NCBI RefSeq assembly: GCF_016428595.1
Contig: NZ_JAELVQ010000002.1
Location: 248,001-312,000, forward strand
From: Snuella sedimenti
GTDB lineage: Bacteria; Bacteroidota; Bacteroidia; Flavobacteriales; Flavobacteriaceae
Length of the DNA: 64,000 nucleotides
Direction: 5' to 3'
The notes under the pieces were generated by a model that saw only the letters and a list, made by a program, of their open reading frames with translations, was not told the origin of the DNA and ran no database searches. Shown one piece after another: positions 17,581 to 26,092 of the stretch. A program made the position numbers and the translations under genes. The stretch's first letter is position 1. Each line of letters begins with the position of its first letter.

Positions 17581-19036
17581 GGGATCCTTCGCTTCACTGC
17601 GTTGCGCTTTGGGTAATAGGGGTTTTGGGTATTAGGTTTTAGGTAAAGGGAGATGTCATCCAGAAGGAGGTCTTTAGCCGACTGAAGCATCTATTGCTTG
17701 GGAGGTTGAATTTGGAATTTTGAAAACTGAGAGGTTATTGCTAGTGTTGTGATTTGCTTGGGATCCTTCGCTTCGCTGTGCTGCGCTCTGGATGATAGTT
17801 CTTTACTTTTTCCCATCGCCGGAAAAAGTAACAAAAAGGTCTAGGCTTACACTAAAAGCCTACAAAATGCTACGCAGTTCGCCGCCACGGATGAAAATAC
17901 CTCCCCCTCATTGCTTCGGGGTCAAACAAGATTTTCATCCCAAGCCCTTCGCTGCCTGCTTGATTTTTAAGGCTTTTGGTGGTAGGCCACTTACTTGAGA
18001 TCCTTCGCTCCACTGCGTTGTGCTTTGGGTGATATGGGTTTTGGGTGTTAGGTTTTAGGTAAAGGGAACTGTCATCCAGAAGGAGGTCTTTAGCCGACTC
18101 AAGCATCTATTGCTTGGGAGGTTGAATTTGGAATTTTGAAAACTGAGAGGTTATTGCTGGTGTTGTGATTTGCTTGGGATCCTTCGCTCCACTGTGTTGC
18201 ACTCTGGATGATAGTTCTTTACTTTTTCCCATCGCCGGAAAAAGTAACAAAAAGGTCTAGGCTTACACTAAAAGCCTACAAACTGCTACGCAGTTCGCCG
18301 CCACGGATGAAAATACCTCCCCCTCATTGCTTCGGGGTCAAACAAGATTTTCATCCCAAGCCCTTCGCTGCCTGCTTGATTTTTAAGGCTTTTGGTGGTA
18401 GGCCGTTTATTTAATATGCTTCGCTTCACTGCGTTGCGCTTTGGGTGATAGGGGTTTTGGGTATTAGGTTTTAGGTAAAGGGAGCTGTCATCCAGAAGGA
18501 GGTCTTTAGCCGACTGAAGAATCTATTGCTTGGGAGGTTGAATTTGGAATTTTAAAACTGAGAGGTTATTGTTGGTGTTGTGATTTGCTTGGGAGCCTTC
18601 GCTTCGCTGTGCTGCGCTCTGGATGATAGTTCTTTACTTTTTCCCATCGCCGGAAAAAGTAACAAAAAGGTCTAGGCTTACACTAAAAGCCTACAAAATG
18701 CTACGCAGTTCGCCGCCACGGATGAAAATACCTCCCCCTCATTGCTTCGGGGTCAAACAAGATTTTCATCCCAAGCCCTTCGCTGCCTGCTTGATTTTTA
18801 AGGCTTTTGGTGGTAGGCCGTTTATTTGATATGCTTCGTTTCACTGCGTTGTGCTTTGGGTGATATGGGTTTTGGTTCTTAGGTAAAGGGTGCTGTCATC
18901 AGAAGGAGGTCTTTAGCCGACTGAAGCATCTATTGCTTGGGAGGTTGAATTTGGAATTTTGAAAACTGAGAGGTTATTGCTAGTGTTGTGATTTGCTTGG
19001 GATCCTTCGCTTCACTGGGTTGTGCATAGGATGACA
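17581..19036. repeat. Tandem array of about 415-bp repeats, three full units and a partial fourth
   Basis: Units start near 17581, 17997, 18412 and 18827; the fourth stops at about 19036. Units are nearly identical and more G+C-rich than flanking DNA. Each full unit carries CATCGCCGGAAAAAGTAACA, an AGGCTTACACTAAAAGCCT hairpin and CCCCCTCATTGCTTCGGGGT. A 68-codon frame occurs in each unit (17792, 18208, 18623), but it looks like a by-product of the repeat rather than a gene. Similar repeats are common in Flavobacteriaceae genomes. It separates the DUF606 operon from the Crp/Fnr gene. Confidence 0.92.
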
Positions 19037-19051
19037 GAGCGCAAATGATTA

Positions 19052-19651
19052 CTAATATTCATTTAGTTTTTTACGAATCCTGCTTAATTGGGTGGGCGTG
19101 ATCCCCAAATGTGAGGCTATATAATGCAATGGAATGCGGTTTTCAATATTGGGATGGGTGTTTATAAAGTCAAGGTACCGCTCTTTGGCTTCTTTTAAAA
19201 CAATCTCTATTTCCCTTTTTTCTTTATCGATCACCCAATTTTTTTCAAGATAGGAAATATAGAAGTTTTTTAAGTCTGTATGTTGTTCTATTAGTTGTCG
19301 GTACTTGCCATAGTTAAAACTGATTAGGATTGATTTCTCGATTATTTCAAGTGCGAAAAGTGAAGGCTTGTTTGTTAAGGCCGATACTGTAGAGCCAACA
19401 ATATCGCCTTTTAAAAAAATATTTTTATGGTATGCATTGCCATCGTCGGAAATGTAATAGGAGACTACAGCACCCTCACAGAGGATGTGGATGTCCTTGG
19501 ATGTTTTTCCAATGGGGAGTAGTTGTTCGCCTTTTTCTAAAATTTTAATCTTTGCGATGTCTAATAGCAAGGTAATACTCCTATCGTTAACGGGGTAGTA
19601 CCTGTTAAAAACACTTTGTATAAACGTTCTGTATGCTTCCGTATCACTCAT
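19052..19651 (-). CDS. Crp/Fnr-family transcriptional regulator
   Basis: About 199 residues. The cyclic-nucleotide-binding-like barrel covers about 20-130 (LEKGEQLLPIGKTSKDIHIL, FLKGDIVGSTVSAL). It lacks the FGE...RxA cNMP pocket of true CRP, so it may not bind cAMP. The helix-turn-helix is at the end: HYIASHLGITPTQLSRIRKK. The frame opens with TTG at 19696 and has an ATG at 19690; I prefer the ATG at 19651 because the first 15 residues are low-complexity. It is followed upstream by the SDR-like gene on the same strand, a common pairing. Confidence 0.85.
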   Translation of the reverse strand: MSDTEAYRTFIQSVFNRYYPVNDRSITLLLDIAKIKILEKGEQLLPIGKTSKDIHILCEGAVVSYYISDDGNAYHKNIFLKGDIVGSTVSALTNKPSLFALEIIEKSILISFNYGKYRQLIEQHTDLKNFYISYLEKNWVIDKEKREIEIVLKEAKERYLDFINTHPNIENRIPLHYIASHLGITPTQLSRIRKKLNEY

Positions 19652-19727
19652 GGATGCTGTATCTGATGTTTGGGATGCTGCATGGGGCATTTGCAAGGTT
19701 TAATGCAGTAAAGATATTGAACAATAA

Positions 19728-20459
19728 TTAAACTAAGGAGGCTGTATTATAGATTATGGGCATTTGTCCTTTCCATTGATGCCACAGTTCGTTGTTGTTA
19801 ATTAAGTTGGACATGAAATGGGCGACGTTAATGCGACTGGTTTTGCCTGCGTTAAAAATAGCACTTCTTATTGGGGAGGGGTATAGTTTGTAATCGGAGA
19901 TCTCTGCTTCGTGTGTTAAATTGTCCGGTCTAACGGCAACCCATTCGATATTTGGATCGTTTTGGCCAATCTTTATCCTAAGATAATCGGCTGCTTTTTC
20001 ATTGTCTACGTGTGGGGGCAACAATAAGCGAAGCAATGCGATAACGCATTTTTGGGCGAAAGAAATGGGTTCGGTTATATCCCTGTTTCTATTGCCGCTT
20101 GTATTCATTAAAATAAACTTTACGGGGTGTTCGGGATTGCTTGTTTTAATGGCATGGCATAGCCTTCTGGTCGCGTCGGTAACAAGTTTTCTTGGGTGTC
20201 CGTAAACGCCTTTCCATGTTAAATTATGACCGAGGCAGGATACTACAGCCTGACAGCCGTTAACGTGTTGGCGCATTTCACTGTCACTAAGTTCCAGTAC
20301 AGAGGCATGGATTGTATGTAATTGCTTGTTGTTTTTCCAGGATTCTGGTAATTTTTCGAGGGATCTAACAATTATCTTAACCTTTTGTCCGCTGCTTAAA
20401 AGTTGTTCAACTACTTGTCTTCCCGTTGCGCCACTAGCGCCCACTACTAAAACTGCCAT
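19728..20459 (-). CDS. NAD(P)-binding atypical SDR / epimerase-like protein
   Basis: A 243-residue Rossmann protein. The N-terminal VLVVGASGATGRQVVEQLL contains the G-x2-G-x2-G NAD(P) motif of atypical SDRs, and VVSCLGHNLTWKG follows strand 4. The middle VKFILMNTSGNRNRD and the segment WVAVRPDNLTHE fit NmrA/SDR-a5 members. It lacks the classical YxxxK pair, so it may be a redox sensor or quinone-related reductase rather than a typical dehydrogenase. It lies 31 bases upstream of the Crp/Fnr gene on the same strand. Confidence 0.85.
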   Translation of the reverse strand: MAVLVVGASGATGRQVVEQLLSSGQKVKIIVRSLEKLPESWKNNKQLHTIHASVLELSDSEMRQHVNGCQAVVSCLGHNLTWKGVYGHPRKLVTDATRRLCHAIKTSNPEHPVKFILMNTSGNRNRDITEPISFAQKCVIALLRLLLPPHVDNEKAADYLRIKIGQNDPNIEWVAVRPDNLTHEAEISDYKLYPSPIRSAIFNAGKTSRINVAHFMSNLINNNELWHQWKGQMPIIYNTASLV

Positions 20460-20502
20460 TTAATTTTTTTAAGATTAGTTGTATATGTAACGTTTTATTT
20501 TG

Positions 20503-20598
20503 ACTCGATAATCGAGATTTAAATGCTTCGAGCCTTACCTCGAAATCAAAAAATAATTTTCTATAAACGCCTCGTGTACTTGTACCGAGGTAGTTTAC
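20503..20598. repeat. Dispersed intergenic repeat R1, copy 2
   Basis: This copy matches 15444-15539 (about 91% over 96 bases) in the same orientation. It lies upstream of the SDR-like gene, outside any gene. The TACCTCG and CGAGGTA complementary blocks are intact, so both copies can form the same fold. Confidence 0.85.
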
Positions 20599-20736
20599 GC
20601 TTTTATGACGACTTTATGGGAAAGTTGTTACATCAAGACATACTGTTTATATAACCTAGAGTAACCTTTAATATGAAGTAAAGGTGAAGGAAATATGGAG
20701 GAAAGGTGAAGGAGTAGCTTTTTTGACCCGTCCTGA

Positions 20737-20905
20737 GAGTCCTAATATCTCTTCGAAATTCTGGAAGAATTTAATACTCCGACTTCGCTCAGTAGAGGTA
20801 TCGAGAAGTACTTTTGGTGGGGAATTTATTTGTTTTCGATACACCAAATCACAGATTTGGTACTCAAACTGACATATATTCTTTATCCATTATTCACGCT
20901 AAATT
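20737..20905 (+). repeat. Dispersed intergenic repeat R2, copy a
   Basis: About 170 bases match the reverse complement of 36541-36713 at close to 90% by eye. It includes TCTCTTCGAAATTCTGGAAG, CGACTTCGCTCAGTAGAG and CACCAAATCACAGATTTGG, the last forming a perfect hairpin. It abuts the end of the EamA-transporter gene, whose stop codon lies in the repeat edge. Confidence 0.85.
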
Positions 20906-21840
20906 ACTTTAGTTGAAGATTGAACCTTTTTTATGTTATTATCTTTTTTCTTTAAAGAGGTCAAAACGATTAGAGAACATGAGAATAAGATTGTAATCAC
21001 CAACTTTATGGTTGAAAACGAATAATAACCCGTAACAAGCTGTAAACAATAAGTTAGGACAGGTATAGTAGTTATTACAATTGACGTGTATAATGGGTTT
21101 AAAGTTTTTAAGGCTTTTTGTAAAAGAAAAAGTGGTAATGCCATTGAAATTAAAGCCAAAGCTAAAAATTCAGCAAGTACGGTTGGTTGAACCAACAGTT
21201 GGGTTGGTTCTGAAATTATAAGTAAAAGAGAAATTACCAGTAAGCCATAAAACCTTAGAGAAACAACTAAAGAGGCAGAAAGATTTTTGGTTGCTAATTC
21301 TTTAGAAATTTTCATAATAAATGCTGCGATCATTCCTCCAATGACGGTTACAATACTACCATATTTTAGTATTTGGATGGAATTGGATTCACTCATCTCC
21401 TGTGCGACTAATGATAACATCAAAACAAACATTATTAATAAAAGCAAGGCAGTGATTAAATTATTTTTGTTACTGACTTTTGACTTTCTTAAATCAAGAA
21501 TAAATAGATTAATAGGAATAGCCCCAAGAAATAAACAGGAAAATACAGCAGGACTTAATACCTTTAAACTGAAAAAAATAACAAACCAAATTACTGCATT
21601 AAGTAAGTTTAACCATAGAATAGATTTTCTATTTTCTTTTATTAGAGCAATATTTTTAGTTAGCTCGCCAAAATTTAAAATTGAAAAAAATACAATTGTA
21701 AATATCGAAGTATAAAATAATAAAACAATTGGCTCTATTGATCTTGTTGTATGATTTATAAAAACATTAGAAATAGCACATGTAATTACGTATACAAATA
21801 TGTAAGTTCCTCCTTTTGAAATAAATGTTTTATGTGGCAT
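20899..21840 (-). CDS. EamA/DMT-family transporter
   Basis: A 313-residue inner-membrane protein with ten hydrophobic segments in two five-helix halves, the layout of EamA permeases. Examples are IFVYVITCAISNVFINHTTR at the start, LLALLLIMFVLML-like stretches in the middle and ALISMALPLFLLQKALKTLN in the second half, where EamA proteins have a conserved 'A-x-P-x2-x2-x-A-x2' turn. It probably exports or imports a metabolite; the substrate cannot be told. It is preceded by a small membrane-protein gene on the same strand. Confidence 0.82.
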   Translation of the reverse strand: MPHKTFISKGGTYIFVYVITCAISNVFINHTTRSIEPIVLLFYTSIFTIVFFSILNFGELTKNIALIKENRKSILWLNLLNAVIWFVIFFSLKVLSPAVFSCLFLGAIPINLFILDLRKSKVSNKNNLITALLLLIMFVLMLSLVAQEMSESNSIQILKYGSIVTVIGGMIAAFIMKISKELATKNLSASLVVSLRFYGLLVISLLLIISEPTQLLVQPTVLAEFLALALISMALPLFLLQKALKTLNPLYTSIVITTIPVLTYCLQLVTGYYSFSTIKLVITILFSCSLIVLTSLKKKDNNIKKVQSSTKVI

Positions 21841-21949
21841 TTGGGGTCTTATTTTAAAATAGGTTTACAATTGTCTTATTATAATTCTATTGATGGTAGT
21901 TAGGTTGTATTTGGGCATTCTAATGTTAGCTTGTCTCAAAGCTACGGGT

Positions 21950-22147
21950 TTATTTATGAATTTTTTGTTTTCTAAGGTTATATCTGGTTATCAGTCCCAT
22001 AGCAATGCCAAAAAAGAATGTATTGAATAAAAACTGATATATGTTGAATTCTTGTCCACCCAAATAGTCATTTCCAGTCATTAGGCAAGAAAAAGCCAAT
22101 CCAGAAATCAGACCTGATTTTATCGATTTTTTAATTGTGTTGTTCAT
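21950..22147 (-). CDS. Small membrane protein, 65 residues, unknown
   Basis: A short protein with two hydrophobic segments: IKSGLISGLAFSCLMTGNDY and YQFLFNTFFFGIAMGLITRY, ending in a basic tail (NLRKQKIHK). I do not recognise the family. The coding potential is supported by the clean helix-turn-helix membrane pattern and by a neighbour of similar kind at 22197-22376 on the same strand. Confidence 0.55.
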   Translation of the reverse strand: MNNTIKKSIKSGLISGLAFSCLMTGNDYLGGQEFNIYQFLFNTFFFGIAMGLITRYNLRKQKIHK

Positions 22148-22196
22148 TGAATATTTTTATAGTTCTTTTTCTTAGGCTTGATCAAATTATGATTGT

Positions 22197-22376
22197 CTAT
22201 CCTTTTTTCTTAATATCTCTAATTGCAGCTAACATTGCTAAAATTATAAGTAAGTTTGATACAATTCCAGAAATTGGCCCCTTGTGAGGATGATTGAAAT
22301 CAAGTTCAATAATATTATAAATTATAAGCACTGTACTTCCAAAGATTATAATATATATAAAGTGAATTGTTTTCAT
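22197..22376 (-). CDS. Small membrane protein, 59 residues, unknown
   Basis: The minus-strand frame from the ATG at 22376 to the TAG at 22197 encodes MKTIHFIYIIIFGSTVLIIY then NIIELDFNHPHKGPISGIVS and a second hydrophobic segment NLLIILAMLAAIRDIKKKG. Two membrane helices with a charged tail are predicted. It sits 49 bases upstream of the 65-residue gene, so the two probably form a small operon. No family recognised. Confidence 0.5.
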   Translation of the reverse strand: MKTIHFIYIIIFGSTVLIIYNIIELDFNHPHKGPISGIVSNLLIILAMLAAIRDIKKKG

Positions 22377-22740
22377 TTTTAGGGAAGACTACAGCCCAAA
22401 ACGCCATGTGTTTATTTTACATGTAACAAAAGTGTTGAATTTGCTTATATTTTTTGAAATCATTTTGTGTAGTTTTAAGATTGCATCAATATTGGTTTCT
22501 GCTGAGTTTTACCACCAGTTAGAAACTGGCGGCAGCGGGGGTTCATGCTCGGCCGTACCAACCACACGAACACTCTTAGTTATTGTAGCACGTATTTTTA
22601 GTAAAGTAACAATAGACTTTTTGTTGGTGAGTTAGTCTTGTTAATCGGTTTAATTTTTAAATGGTCAAATTGTATTGGATAATATCGGGTGAAATTGATA
22701 AGTTGAATGGTTTCAAAATTGCCATTAGCACCTGAATATA
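22377..22740. other. 364-bp gap with a G+C-rich hairpin patch
   Basis: No gene was recognised. At 22512-22532 a CCAGTT-AGA-AACTGG hairpin is followed by CGGCAGCGGGGGTTCATGCT, much more G+C-rich than the surroundings. It could be a scrap of a foreign or repetitive element. The rest is AT-rich. Confidence 0.4.
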
Positions 22741-23445
22741 TTAAAACCACAAATGGTGCATTGTTATCAAAGTTGTTTTTTTTGATTCTCTTTTTAAACT
22801 ATTTAATAATTGAGTTGACTTTGGTCTATTGTTCTCATCAAAAAATGGCTCAAATAAATATGTGCCGATTTCTTTATTGTCATCCATTTTAGCATTCACT
22901 TTGGTAACATTGTTCGCAATGTATTTAAAAGTTCCAGGTTCAGAATCATTTGAGTTTTCTTGTGATGTGATGAAAGTTGAGAAATAATCCGATAATTTTC
23001 TTGTACATTCTTTTATTATTTCTAAATTTTCATTTGTATTCTCCCAATTTCCTAATTTGATAACATTCCGATTTAAGACAGAACTAATTTTATTTTCTTG
23101 AAACCAGTAGCTAATAAAATTGCTTCCTAATGTTGGGCTACTTATTACAATTGAAATTTCATTATCATCTGTAATTTGGATTTCAAACTTTAAGTTTTCA
23201 AGAGGAAGCTCATATAACCATTGATAAAAATGCAACTTACCATCGTTTGATTTTCTGATATCTTGTATGTATATTCTTCGATACAGTGAGTCCACACTTA
23301 TATTGTATTTCGTAACAGTGTTGAATTCAGGAGCTCTTATCTCTTTTGTTTCAGGTAATTCATTGAGAGATCTTAAATCTCTTTGTCCATAAATATTAAT
23401 ACTGAAAAGAGTTAAAAAAAAGAATAATAAAATCTTATTGACCAT
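22741..23445 (-). CDS. Secreted protein of unknown function, 234 residues
   Basis: It begins with a signal peptide (NKILLFFFLTLFSINIYGQ). The mature part has no recognised motif; recognisable features are the acidic, asparagine-rich C-terminal half (SQENSNDSEPGTFKYI, DDNKEIGTYLFEPFFDENN) and a central beta-rich stretch KLHFYQWLYELPLENLKFEI. Probably periplasmic or surface exposed. It stands alone between gaps of over 250 bases. Confidence 0.65.
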   Translation of the reverse strand: MVNKILLFFFLTLFSINIYGQRDLRSLNELPETKEIRAPEFNTVTKYNISVDSLYRRIYIQDIRKSNDGKLHFYQWLYELPLENLKFEIQITDDNEISIVISSPTLGSNFISYWFQENKISSVLNRNVIKLGNWENTNENLEIIKECTRKLSDYFSTFITSQENSNDSEPGTFKYIANNVTKVNAKMDDNKEIGTYLFEPFFDENNRPKSTQLLNSLKRESKKTTLITMHHLWF

Positions 23446-23650
23446 AATTTAAATAGTTTTTCATATGAGCTACAAATTTTAATAAACGTCATACTCCATT
23501 TATCCCTCCAATACAGTTGAATAAACGCAGCCAAATATAAAATAATGCCTACATTAATGAAATCTTTTTCGTTAAAAGTAATAAACAGTAAATTGTTGAA
23601 AAGGATCTAAACCATCATGGCGTTATTTTGACAGTAGTTTATAAACAACA

Positions 23651-23680
23651 AAAAAACCGCAAGACGCGGTTTTTTGTTTT
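23651..23680 (-). terminator. Rho-independent terminator downstream of the DsrE gene
   Basis: The hairpin AAAAAACCGC-AAGA-CGCGGTTTTTT is flanked by A and T runs on both sides. It would end the TsdA/Tat/DsrE transcript (minus strand) 23 bases past the DsrE stop and can work in both directions. Confidence 0.85.
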
Positions 23681-23702
23681 GAAATGTTGAAAAATAAAGC
23701 GA

Positions 23703-24116
23703 TTATTTTCCTTCTTTTATATAGCCCCAGCCTTCTTTTTGCTTGTTAACGATTTCCAGGATGCCATCGGGAACGCTCCTAACGCCTTCAATAAGTTGTG
23801 AGGCATCCGTTTTATGGCGTTTCATGGTGCCTTCGCATATCACAAAATCGATGTTGTCCTTTTTGGCGAGCATGGCCAGATCTTCGGCTACTACCGATTT
23901 GTCCTTAAGTACCATGTCCATGGCACCACTATACATAACGACTTCGAATTTCGAGTCGGGGTAGGCATTGGACATGGCTTTTACATGCCTAATAGTCGAT
24001 TTATGCACTGTATTGTCACTACTGGTAACATCGAATACAATCTTTACTGGGGTGTCTTGTCCGTAAACTGCCAGTGCCATAAAGCAGGACAGTATTAGAT
24101 TTAAAAATGTTTTCAT
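23703..24116 (-). CDS. Periplasmic DsrE-family protein
   Basis: A 137-residue protein with a signal peptide (KTFLNLILSCFMALAVYGQ). The body matches DsrE/DsrF-like proteins: VKIVFDVTSSDNTVHKSTIR, FEVVMYSGAMDMVL, DFVICEGTMKRHK, and the end VPDGILEIVNKQKEGWGYIK. A cysteine at the usual active position is present (VICEG). Such proteins take part in sulfur trafficking. It is the third gene of an operon after a TsdA-like cytochrome and a Tat-exported protein, which supports a role in sulfur compound oxidation. Confidence 0.85.
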   Translation of the reverse strand: MKTFLNLILSCFMALAVYGQDTPVKIVFDVTSSDNTVHKSTIRHVKAMSNAYPDSKFEVVMYSGAMDMVLKDKSVVAEDLAMLAKKDNIDFVICEGTMKRHKTDASQLIEGVRSVPDGILEIVNKQKEGWGYIKEGK

Positions 24117-24139
24117 TTTTTTTTTGATTTAAAGTTCAA

Positions 24140-24817
24140 TTACTCTCCAGCGAAAATATAGCCACAGCCACGTTCCTGTGCTCTTCCCAAAGCCCATACA
24201 CCAGAGGGTACAAGCTGTATGCCCGGTAGTACACCGTTAACCCACTCTTCGTAAACGGCTTTGGGGTCTAGGTTCATTTTTGCAGCAACAGCATTGCTGT
24301 ATACTTTGGTTGCCAAGTCGCAAACGCAGAACATGGCACCGCGTTCCTGCATGCGTTTAACGCCTTCTATTTGGGGTAGCGGGAAATCGCCTTCTTGGGG
24401 TTCGTAATAGGGGTTGCGCTTATACGGTTCGCCCGAAGCTTGCTTGATATTAAATACTTCTCCCAACGGATATTTTTTCCAAAGTTCATCTTTAAAAGCA
24501 ATGGGAATGGCTTCATGTCTTAAGACCGTTACCGCTGTCATCTGTTCATCGGGCGTGCCGGTTTCGTTGTTGGATAAGTAAAAGGCCCAGTTCCAAATAA
24601 CGGGAAATCCTTTGTGCGGTGTCGATCCGTCGTAAACAATGCGGTGCTTGCCTTTAATGTTTTTAAACCAGTTTTCGGCATCTGCCATTTTATTGGAATC
24701 AGCAATAGGTACATCTGCATACATGGGGTTTGTAAGTACTGAGATCGTGCTGGCAGTAGCGCCAAGTGCTAAAGCACCTAGAAACTGCCGTCTTGAATTT
24801 GTGTTCGTTGTTCTCAT
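24140..24817 (-). CDS. Tat-exported protein with DsrE-like C-terminal motif
   Basis: A 225-residue protein with a twin-arginine signal (NSRRQFLGALALGATAST). The mature protein shows the segment HKGFPVIWNWAFYLSNNETG, MFCVCDLATKVYSNA and the end VPSGVWALGRAQERGCGYIF. That end parallels VPDGILEIVNKQKEGWGYIK of the next gene, so a shared DsrE-like fold is likely; this is inference from local similarity. Two cysteines in CVC may be functional. It follows the cytochrome gene by 2 bases. Export in a folded state suggests a bound cofactor or partner. Confidence 0.75.
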   Translation of the reverse strand: MRTTNTNSRRQFLGALALGATASTISVLTNPMYADVPIADSNKMADAENWFKNIKGKHRIVYDGSTPHKGFPVIWNWAFYLSNNETGTPDEQMTAVTVLRHEAIPIAFKDELWKKYPLGEVFNIKQASGEPYKRNPYYEPQEGDFPLPQIEGVKRMQERGAMFCVCDLATKVYSNAVAAKMNLDPKAVYEEWVNGVLPGIQLVPSGVWALGRAQERGCGYIFAGE

Positions 24818-24819
24818 AA

Positions 24820-25857
24820 TTATTTGGTTTTAGTAATGTTAAATGAATCTTTGTAGAACTTTATAATGGGTTGAAAAGGCCCTTTTTTGTGCTGCTCAAC
24901 AGGGAAGGGGTCGGCATAAGGAGGGTAAGGTGTTGAAACGGGTTTCTTTTTAATGTCGGGGAAATCCTTTTCCAGATTCAGCTTTTCGGGGCGCTGTTGC
25001 ATATTGATGTAACCCGCTACATCGTAGGCTTCTTCGTCTGTCAAAACAGGCGCGTCATAGGTCGTTCCAAAAGGCATATTAGCTTTAATGAATTGGGCAG
25101 CTGTGATTACGCGGTTCATCCCGGCACCGTTGTTAAATGAGTTGGGACCCCAAAGAGGTGGGTACTCATAGGAAAAACCATTGGAAGCCATAACGCCTTG
25201 ACCGTCTTTTCCGTGACAAACAATACAGTGCGTTCTAAATAACTGTTGCCCTTTTTCGATGTCTATTGCACGATTGGGAATGTTAATTTTTACAAAGCCC
25301 TTGCCTTTTATATTGCCATCTTTGGGAGCGTAACGACTCAACCAATCCAAAAACGTAACAAGAGCTTGCATTTCCTTACCTGTAACGGGTAATATATGAC
25401 CGTTCATACTGCGTTCCATACAACCATTAATACGTTCTTCGATGGTCCCCATTTTATTTTCCCTGCCTCGAAACTGTGGAAACCTTTGGATGATGCCTAT
25501 TAGTGGTGCGGAATATGGTTTTGTGCCGTTGTTAAGATGACAGTTCTTACAGGCCAATTTGTTGCCAGAATAAGCCATGTTGGGATTGCCGTTTTCCGGA
25601 CCAATATATTTAGGGGTGTTGGTAAACAATTCATAGCCATATTTTATAACATTATTGGCTTCGGAATCGTCCAGTGCCGAAACGTCATAGTTCATATAAT
25701 ATATATCGGGTATATTACTGGAACGTGTCATGAGGTCTTTTGGAAAGGCATCAAAAAATAACAACGTAACAAGTGTGGCTAGTATAAAAATACATCCGAA
25801 ACAGGTTAACAAAACATTTGTTAATTTATGGAATGGGTATGCCCTTTTTTTTGTCAT
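24820..25857 (-). CDS. tsdA: Diheme c-type cytochrome, TsdA-like thiosulfate dehydrogenase
   Basis: A 345-residue protein with an N-terminal membrane anchor or signal (about 12-35). Two heme sites are visible: ACKNCHLNNG near 102-106 and CIVCHGKDGQG near 209-213. Between them, RFPQFRGRENKMGTIEERIN and GCMERSMNG follow the TsdA pattern, in which a cysteine (here in INGC) serves as axial ligand of heme 1. TsdA oxidises thiosulfate to tetrathionate, and some homologs run in reverse. The downstream Tat and DsrE genes fit a sulfur role. The call rests on motifs; related diheme cytochromes of other function are possible. Confidence 0.8.
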   Translation of the reverse strand: MTKKRAYPFHKLTNVLLTCFGCIFILATLVTLLFFDAFPKDLMTRSSNIPDIYYMNYDVSALDDSEANNVIKYGYELFTNTPKYIGPENGNPNMAYSGNKLACKNCHLNNGTKPYSAPLIGIIQRFPQFRGRENKMGTIEERINGCMERSMNGHILPVTGKEMQALVTFLDWLSRYAPKDGNIKGKGFVKINIPNRAIDIEKGQQLFRTHCIVCHGKDGQGVMASNGFSYEYPPLWGPNSFNNGAGMNRVITAAQFIKANMPFGTTYDAPVLTDEEAYDVAGYINMQQRPEKLNLEKDFPDIKKKPVSTPYPPYADPFPVEQHKKGPFQPIIKFYKDSFNITKTK

Positions 25858-26092
25858 TATCTATAATACAATCAAGCAGTAGTAAAAACAATGGAAAATA
25901 AGGGGTGCCGAAACTTAGCAGATTGTACCTTGTAATAGTAGATAGGAGGTAAGGAAAGCGTTATATCTAAATATAATTAATAAGAGCTATCTAATTTACA
26001 AAAAAAGTAGTTTAATTCTTAAAGTTATTGGTATGAAATTATATTATTATTGGTATTGCTGATATTGTTTTTTATTTAAGTTGGTAATACCG

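Noticed and set aside
17792-18829. Three nearly identical 68-codon frames (17792, 18208, 18623)
   Set aside because: They recur with the 415-bp repeat period, lack gene-like starts and look like translations of repeat DNA.
20684-20872. 62-codon plus-strand frame upstream of the EamA transporter gene
   Set aside because: It lies in repeat R2 and has no family pattern; probably a by-product of the repeat.
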